Of a stretch of DNA of 6,921 bases, positions 6,233 through 6,921 are shown one piece after another (positions within the stretch are counted from its first letter, which is position 1; every line of letters starts with the position of its first letter). Source of the stretch: Candidatus Hecatellales archaeon (GTDB taxonomy: Archaea; Thermoproteota; Bathyarchaeia; Hecatellales; Hecatellaceae). Location: positions 1 to 6,921 of the forward strand of contig QMYF01000025.1 in the NCBI GenBank assembly GCA_003662515.1, given 5' to 3'. The position numbers and the translations under genes were made by a program. Under the pieces are notes generated by a model. It saw only the letters and a list, made by a program, of their open reading frames with translations. It was not told the DNA's origin and made no database searches.

Positions 6233-6242
6233 GGAGGGGTGG
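6233..6242 (+). promoter_or_regulatory. Shine-Dalgarno site that favours ATG 6248 for the zinc-ribbon gene
   Basis: GGAGGGGTGG ends five bases before ATG 6248. It would lie inside the coding region if the longer TTG 6224 start were used. That upstream TTG has only GGAAGG (6205-6210) as a distant purine run. Confidence 0.6.
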
Positions 6243-6247
6243 AGGGT

Positions 6248-6418
6248 ATGCCTCAGGTAGCCATGTGTAAGGGGTGTGGCTACCTTCTCTACAAAGGTTT
6301 AGAGTTAAAGTCGGCTGAGGAAATCATCCAGATGGCAGGCGGACGATGTCCTAACTGCGGCAGAAAACTATCCTTCAACATTGAAGATGTTGAAGTTAAG
6401 CCTGCCAAACAATCTTAA
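6248..6418 (+). CDS. Small zinc-ribbon protein of unknown function, in the usual rpoP position
   Basis: A 56-residue protein with two CxxC knuckles: CKGC at 7-10 and CPNC at 34-37, 23 residues between them. Between them is GYLLYKGLELKSAEEIIQMAGGR; after them come GRKLSFNIEDVEVKP and a polar tail. The fold is most likely a single zinc ribbon. Many archaeal superoperons carry the RNA polymerase subunit P gene (rpoP/Rpb12) after rpl37ae, but this protein lacks the basic C-terminus and the IRCPYCGYRILYK-type second knuckle of RpoP. I therefore do not call it RpoP. It resembles small archaeal zinc-ribbon proteins of unknown function with a CGxxLYxGxxLK start and a CPxCGRxLSF end. A TTG at 6224 would add eight residues (MKFGGVEG), but the Shine-Dalgarno site favours ATG 6248. 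The gene follows eL43 by 26 bases on the same strand. Its stop overlaps that of the convergent ileS gene. Confidence 0.8.
   Translation: MPQVAMCKGCGYLLYKGLELKSAEEIIQMAGGRCPNCGRKLSFNIEDVEVKPAKQS
6415..6418. other. Overlapping stop codons of two convergent genes
   Basis: The palindrome TTAA supplies TAA at 6416-6418 for the + strand zinc-ribbon gene and TAA at 6415-6417 for the - strand ileS gene. No intergenic DNA remains, so transcription of each gene must end inside the other or beyond it. Confidence 0.85.
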
Positions 6419-6921
6419 CCCTCAACCCTCCTCAACACAATCCTAACCTTTTCACCCTCGATTTCCCAGTCTTTAAGGTAGCCGCCATCTTCAGAAACTT
6501 CGGTAAACCCGGCTAAATGTAGCTTCCTAATTCTAACCTCCCTTTTAAGGTAGTCCTCCAAACCCTTCAACAGTTTAACGTTCTCCAGGTTTTCAAAGCC
6601 TACCTCCACGTCCACTTGCTCCTCAATATTCAGGTTCAACTCTTTACGCATAACCTGAGCTCTTCTAACTAGCTCCTTGGCTAAAGCCTCAGCCAGCAGC
6701 TCCTTCGTCCTCTCAACATCCAGATAGATTTTGCCTCCCTCAAACTCTTCAGCCACCACGTTTTCAGGAAGCCTTTCCACCAGCGAAATTTCCCCCATCC
6801 CCAGCTTAACCCTGCCATCCTCAACTTCAACCTCTAAAAAGCCCTCCCTCTGAAATCTCTCGATTTCAGCTGGAGGAATCTTCTCCAGTTCGGCTAGAAT
6901 TTTGCTGGTTAAAGATTTAAA
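6415..6921 (-). CDS. ileS: Isoleucyl-tRNA synthetase, C-terminal end (5' truncated by the window)
   Basis: On the - strand the frame is open from the window edge to TAA at 6415-6417, giving 168 residues. It matches the C-terminal extension of archaeal IleRS: FKSLTSKILAELEKIPPAEIE, then LPENVVAEEFEGGKIYLDVERTKELLAEALAKELVRRAQVMRKELNLNIEEQVDVEV. The LPENVV..EFEGG.(I/V)YLD..(R/L)T pattern and the ALAKELVRRAQVMRKELNLN helix are typical of class Ia IleRS tails following the anticodon-binding domain. The HIGH and KMSKS catalytic motifs lie outside the window; the full enzyme is normally above 1000 residues. It charges tRNA-Ile. The internal ATG at 6798 is not a start, since the homologous sequence continues upstream for 41 residues to the window edge. 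The gene is transcribed towards the exosome operon and is not part of it. Confidence 0.88.
   Translation of the reverse strand, partial: FKSLTSKILAELEKIPPAEIERFQREGFLEVEVEDGRVKLGMGEISLVERLPENVVAEEFEGGKIYLDVERTKELLAEALAKELVRRAQVMRKELNLNIEEQVDVEVGFENLENVKLLKGLEDYLKREVRIRKLHLAGFTEVSEDGGYLKDWEIEGEKVRIVLRRVEG

Noticed and set aside
6248..6418. Calling the small zinc ribbon RNA polymerase subunit P (rpoP)
   Set aside because: The position fits, but the residue pattern between and after the knuckles does not resemble RpoP, and the basic C-terminus is missing.
6415..6798. A complete 127-residue - strand gene starting at ATG 6798
   Set aside because: The 41 residues upstream in the same frame match the archaeal IleRS tail, so this is part of a longer gene entering from the right edge.
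1..6921. Insertion sequences, CRISPR arrays or defence genes
   Set aside because: No terminal repeats, regularly spaced repeats, transposase or nuclease genes were seen. Every long frame is a conserved informational gene, apart from the small zinc ribbon.

Overview
The window is archaeal. It carries most of the archaeal exosome-proteasome superoperon on the + strand: proteasome alpha subunit, SBDS/Sdo1, Rrp4, Rrp41, Rrp42 and ribosomal protein eL43 (L37Ae). Other archaeal signs are purine-rich Shine-Dalgarno sites, a TATA box rather than bacterial -35/-10 elements, and an archaeal-type IleRS tail. Arg codons AGA/AGG and Ile ATA are frequent and base composition is near balanced. I would guess a TACK-lineage archaeon, perhaps Bathyarchaeia-like, but the lineage call is weak because I could not compare with a database.

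Layout. 1-456 is the C-terminal part of a tRNA 2-thiolation enzyme (NcsA/TtuA family), cut by the window edge. 503-2089 encodes a GTPBP1-like translational GTPase. 2090-2221 is the only real intergenic gap on the + strand. It holds a TATA box, a long-spaced inverted repeat, two small hairpins and a Shine-Dalgarno site. 2222-6221 is a tight run: psmA, SBDS, rrp4, rrp41, rrp42 and rpl37ae, with gaps of only 3 to 25 bases. 6248-6418 encodes a 56-residue zinc-ribbon protein where many archaea carry rpoP. 6415-6921 on the - strand is the C-terminal end of isoleucyl-tRNA synthetase. It converges on the zinc-ribbon gene so tightly that the two TAA stops share the palindrome TTAA. No stretch above 300 bases lacks a gene.

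How the genes fit together. Rrp41 and Rrp42 form the hexameric RNase PH-like ring that degrades RNA 3' to 5', and Rrp4 forms the S1/KH cap that binds RNA. SBDS matures the large ribosomal subunit and eL43 is part of it. PsmA forms the outer rings of the 20S proteasome; its partner PsmB is not in the window. GTPBP1, NcsA and IleRS add translation and tRNA functions. The region is therefore a core informational and quality-control cluster rather than an accessory or mobile region.

I found no clearly new defence or mobile system. The points most worth a second look are: an exact 22-base repeat shared by the rrp4 tail and the rrp41 start region; the GTPBP1-like gene next to exosome genes; the small zinc-ribbon protein in the usual rpoP position; and the structured psmA leader.
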